This document shows, piece by piece, positions 62,275-64,000 of a stretch of 64,000 nucleotides of DNA (position 1 is its first letter; each line of letters opens with the position of its first letter). Origin of the DNA: CAIXQW01 sp046049675 (GTDB lineage Bacteria > Bacteroidota > Bacteroidia > Chitinophagales > Chitinophagaceae); contig JBJORA010000090.1 of the NCBI GenBank assembly GCA_046049675.1, forward strand, positions 1 through 64,000, given 5' to 3'. Below the pieces are notes generated by a model. The model did no database searches. It was not told the DNA's origin and saw nothing but the letters and a program-made list of their open reading frames with translations. Made by a program: the position numbers and the translations under genes.

Positions 62275-62332
62275 TAAAGCCACTAGACATTGTGGGCAAT
62301 TTTGGTAGAGCATGCGCAAATGACAACACAAA

Positions 62333-63283
62333 ATGAAAAACTCGAAACTTAGAACTTTACTTATCGGACTTATTGGAGGCGTAGCTTACGCATTTGTAGC
62401 AATGCTAATCGTAACACATTTTCACAGCAATGTTTCCGTTGCATACATATTTGTTTTGCCCATTGTTTTAGGCGCTATTCCTGTTTTGTTTTCTACAAAA
62501 GAGCAGCTGAGTGCCTATAAAACGTATCTACTCTTACCTTGGTTTATCACGTTCACCTTTTTTCTGCTAAGCTATGTATCAGGTTTTGAAGGTATGATTT
62601 GCCTTGCTATTATCGTTGCACCATTTCTTTTACTTGGCACATTGGGCGCCTTTATATTTAGGCTTATTAAACTTAGAAGCAAGGGCCCTGGCACAAAGCT
62701 GTATGTTTCATTACTCATACCATTGATAATACTCGGCATTGAAACCAATTTTCAAGCAAGCAACCATATTCATACGGTTTCAACAACAATTGATATTAGC
62801 GCCGACAAGTCTAAAATATGGGAAAATGTAAAGAATGTAAAAGACATTAAAGCTGACGAAATTGAAACACACTTTGTTCATTTAATTGGAGTACCTAAAC
62901 CGCTGAACGGTCAACTAGACAAAGAAGAAATTGGCGGAATACGTCATATCACCTGGGAGAAAGGAATCAAATTTGAAGAAAGAATAACAAGTTGGCAAGA
63001 TGAAATAGGTTTTAGCTACGACATAGATGTTGACCCAAATTCAATTCCGCCAAAAACACTAGACGAGCACGTCATGATTGGCGGTAGATATTTTGACGTT
63101 TTGAAGGGTAGTTACAAGATTGATCAATTGGATGACACAAAAAGCAAAGTAACGCTAACTTGTACTTACCGCGTCACAACAAACTTAAATTTGTATAGCA
63201 AGCTATGGGCAGACTTTATACTTAACGACTTTAACGAAATGATTTTGGAAGTAATAAAGAAGAGAAGTGAAAAAGTTAATTGA
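62333..63283 (+). CDS. Membrane protein with C-terminal SRPBCC-like domain
   Basis: Five hydrophobic segments fill the first 140 residues (about 8-27, 33-50, 65-84, 87-110, 122-140). The rest is a periplasm- or cytoplasm-facing SRPBCC-like domain: TVSTTIDISADKSKIWENVKNV, IRHITWEKGIKFEERITSWQDE, GRYFDVLKGSYKIDQLD, and a final long helix (LYSKLWADFILNDFNEMILEVI). The pattern matches polyketide-cyclase/START-like domains that bind lipids. It overlaps the following small gene region and may form one unit with it. Confidence 0.65.
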   Translation: MKNSKLRTLLIGLIGGVAYAFVAMLIVTHFHSNVSVAYIFVLPIVLGAIPVLFSTKEQLSAYKTYLLLPWFITFTFFLLSYVSGFEGMICLAIIVAPFLLLGTLGAFIFRLIKLRSKGPGTKLYVSLLIPLIILGIETNFQASNHIHTVSTTIDISADKSKIWENVKNVKDIKADEIETHFVHLIGVPKPLNGQLDKEEIGGIRHITWEKGIKFEERITSWQDEIGFSYDIDVDPNSIPPKTLDEHVMIGGRYFDVLKGSYKIDQLDDTKSKVTLTCTYRVTTNLNLYSKLWADFILNDFNEMILEVIKKRSEKVN

Positions 63284-63314
63284 CAAAAGCACTTGCAACA
63301 ACGAGGAAACAAAG

Positions 63315-63791
63315 ATGCACACACAAGACATCATCAGCGAATTGACCTTATCTGGAAAGCTGTCAACAGACACGATTCGAGAAATTGAAGAGAATGGAAG
63401 TTTAAGACAAGACATAGTGGAATACTTCAACAAAAACAGGAATAGGAAATTTTGTCTTGAATTCTTAAATGTGTTAAGTGAACTAAGGAAAAATTCTGAT
63501 GTAGGACTTTCTGGAGATAGTTTAATGCTTGCTTGTTATATACTTGGAAAACATAGTCATATTGAAGACTGCTTAAAAATTTGGGAAACCAAAAGACTAG
63601 ACTTTGATACATACTGCTCTATTGACATTCAATTAGTAGCATTTGCAGGAGCGCAAGAAACTATTGAGTACTTAAAAAATCAAACTTCCGAAGAAGCTAA
63701 AGCAGCAGCGGAATATATGATTGGTTGTTCTAAAGCAGGGGACTTCAAAGATCTAGAAACTTATTTTAATGAAACACCTTGGTTTGTATGA
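63315..63791 (+). CDS. Small helical protein, unknown
   Basis: A 158-residue, mostly helical protein (ISELTLSGKLSTDTIREIEENGSLR ... EDCLKIWETKRLDFDTYCSIDIQLVAFAGAQETIEYLKN) that resembles helical repeat proteins of unknown function. ATG 63315 is preferred; an ATG at 63267 would overlap the previous gene. Its stop overlaps the next ATG by four bases. Confidence 0.55.
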   Translation: MHTQDIISELTLSGKLSTDTIREIEENGSLRQDIVEYFNKNRNRKFCLEFLNVLSELRKNSDVGLSGDSLMLACYILGKHSHIEDCLKIWETKRLDFDTYCSIDIQLVAFAGAQETIEYLKNQTSEEAKAAAEYMIGCSKAGDFKDLETYFNETPWFV

Positions 63792-64000
63792 CAATTCAAA
63801 CAATAAATTATTTTGAACAAAACAAAAACATTCCACAACATGGACAAGTGATTCTCGGGCAACAAACAGAAGAGTTAATTGTGGTATACCAGGCCTATAA
63901 TAAGCGAATTGCCGACTATGCAACGTCAAATCAAAAACTCGGAGGAACCCATTTTAGTTATAATAGAATGTCTTGGATAAAACCAAACTTTCTGTGGATG
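63788..64000 (+). CDS. DUF4291 family protein, cut by the window end
   Basis: From the ATG at 63788 the frame is open to the end of the window (71 codons). It reads IVVYQAYNKRIADYATSNQK, then GGTHFSYNRMSWIKPNFLWM, the strongly conserved opening of DUF4291. The family is common, uncharacterised and probably cytoplasmic. It shares an ATGA overlap with the preceding helical protein and so belongs to the same transcript. Confidence 0.85.
   Translation, partial: MTIQTINYFEQNKNIPQHGQVILGQQTEELIVVYQAYNKRIADYATSNQKLGGTHFSYNRMSWIKPNFLWM

Overview
The window reads as a chromosomal piece of a Bacteroidota bacterium, most likely of the Chitinophagaceae or a nearby family. The support is direct: low GC, type IX secretion C-terminal domains (YPNP/APNP starts), many Sec lipoproteins, promoters of the TTG-N20-TAnnTTTG type, a LytS/LytTR pair, a TonB receptor with an HYC_CC_PP-type partner, and a SAM riboswitch ahead of methionine genes. 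No rRNA, tRNA, CRISPR array or integrase was found.

Layout. 0.3-8.3 kb: ordinary chromosomal genes (sugar-nucleotide transferase, uvrC, secreted T9SS cargo with an orphan T9SS tail, L,D-transpeptidase, Crp-type regulator, VOC protein). 9.4-10.0 kb: a tandem array of about 185-bp units, each containing a pair of long inverted repeats. 10.1-17.9 kb: a 1189-residue T9SS protein, a DUF3267 protein, a frameshifted methyltransferase and an ATPase gene bracketed by a small hairpin repeat. 18.1-21 kb: a metal/redox group (haem-c lipoprotein, copper type II monooxygenase-like lipoprotein with a full ligand set, small secreted protein) ending in a broken MbnP::MbnH fusion. 21-28.2 kb: ABA4-like/DUF2141 operon, Crp regulator, PQQ-type dehydrogenase, LytS/LytTR two-component pair, and a second deletion-type pseudogene junction. 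28.2-31 kb: SAM riboswitch, transsulfuration enzyme and homoserine dehydrogenase. 31-34.3 kb: a GH15-like enzyme and small unknowns.

34.3-45 kb is accessory: separately promoted genes with long non-coding spacers, including a 1608-residue protein that joins an exonuclease-like domain, a RecQ helicase and a UvrD-type helicase, a HigBA module, and several unknowns. Diverged copies of one spacer sequence recur here.

45.2-54.2 kb is the most striking system: an RNA-repair locus. A WYL regulator is divergent from slipin, an Rnl1-type RNA ligase, Hen1 2'-O-methyltransferase, a stand-alone Pnkp-type ligase, a T4-type kinase/HAD phosphatase and an RlaP-like nucleotidyltransferase; the last five are packed with overlaps or gaps of a few bases. 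Upstream lie three palindromes with the same CGCAT/ATGCG half-site, a boxA-like word, and about 600 bases of hairpin-rich leader. The simplest reading is that RNA damage relieves control by the WYL protein, ends are healed by the kinase/phosphatase, sealed by one of two ligases and protected by Hen1 methylation.

54.4-64 kb: a second toxin-antitoxin pair, a TonB metal-uptake group, and a run of small secreted or membrane proteins, three of which carry clearly related promoter modules. The window ends inside a DUF4291 gene.
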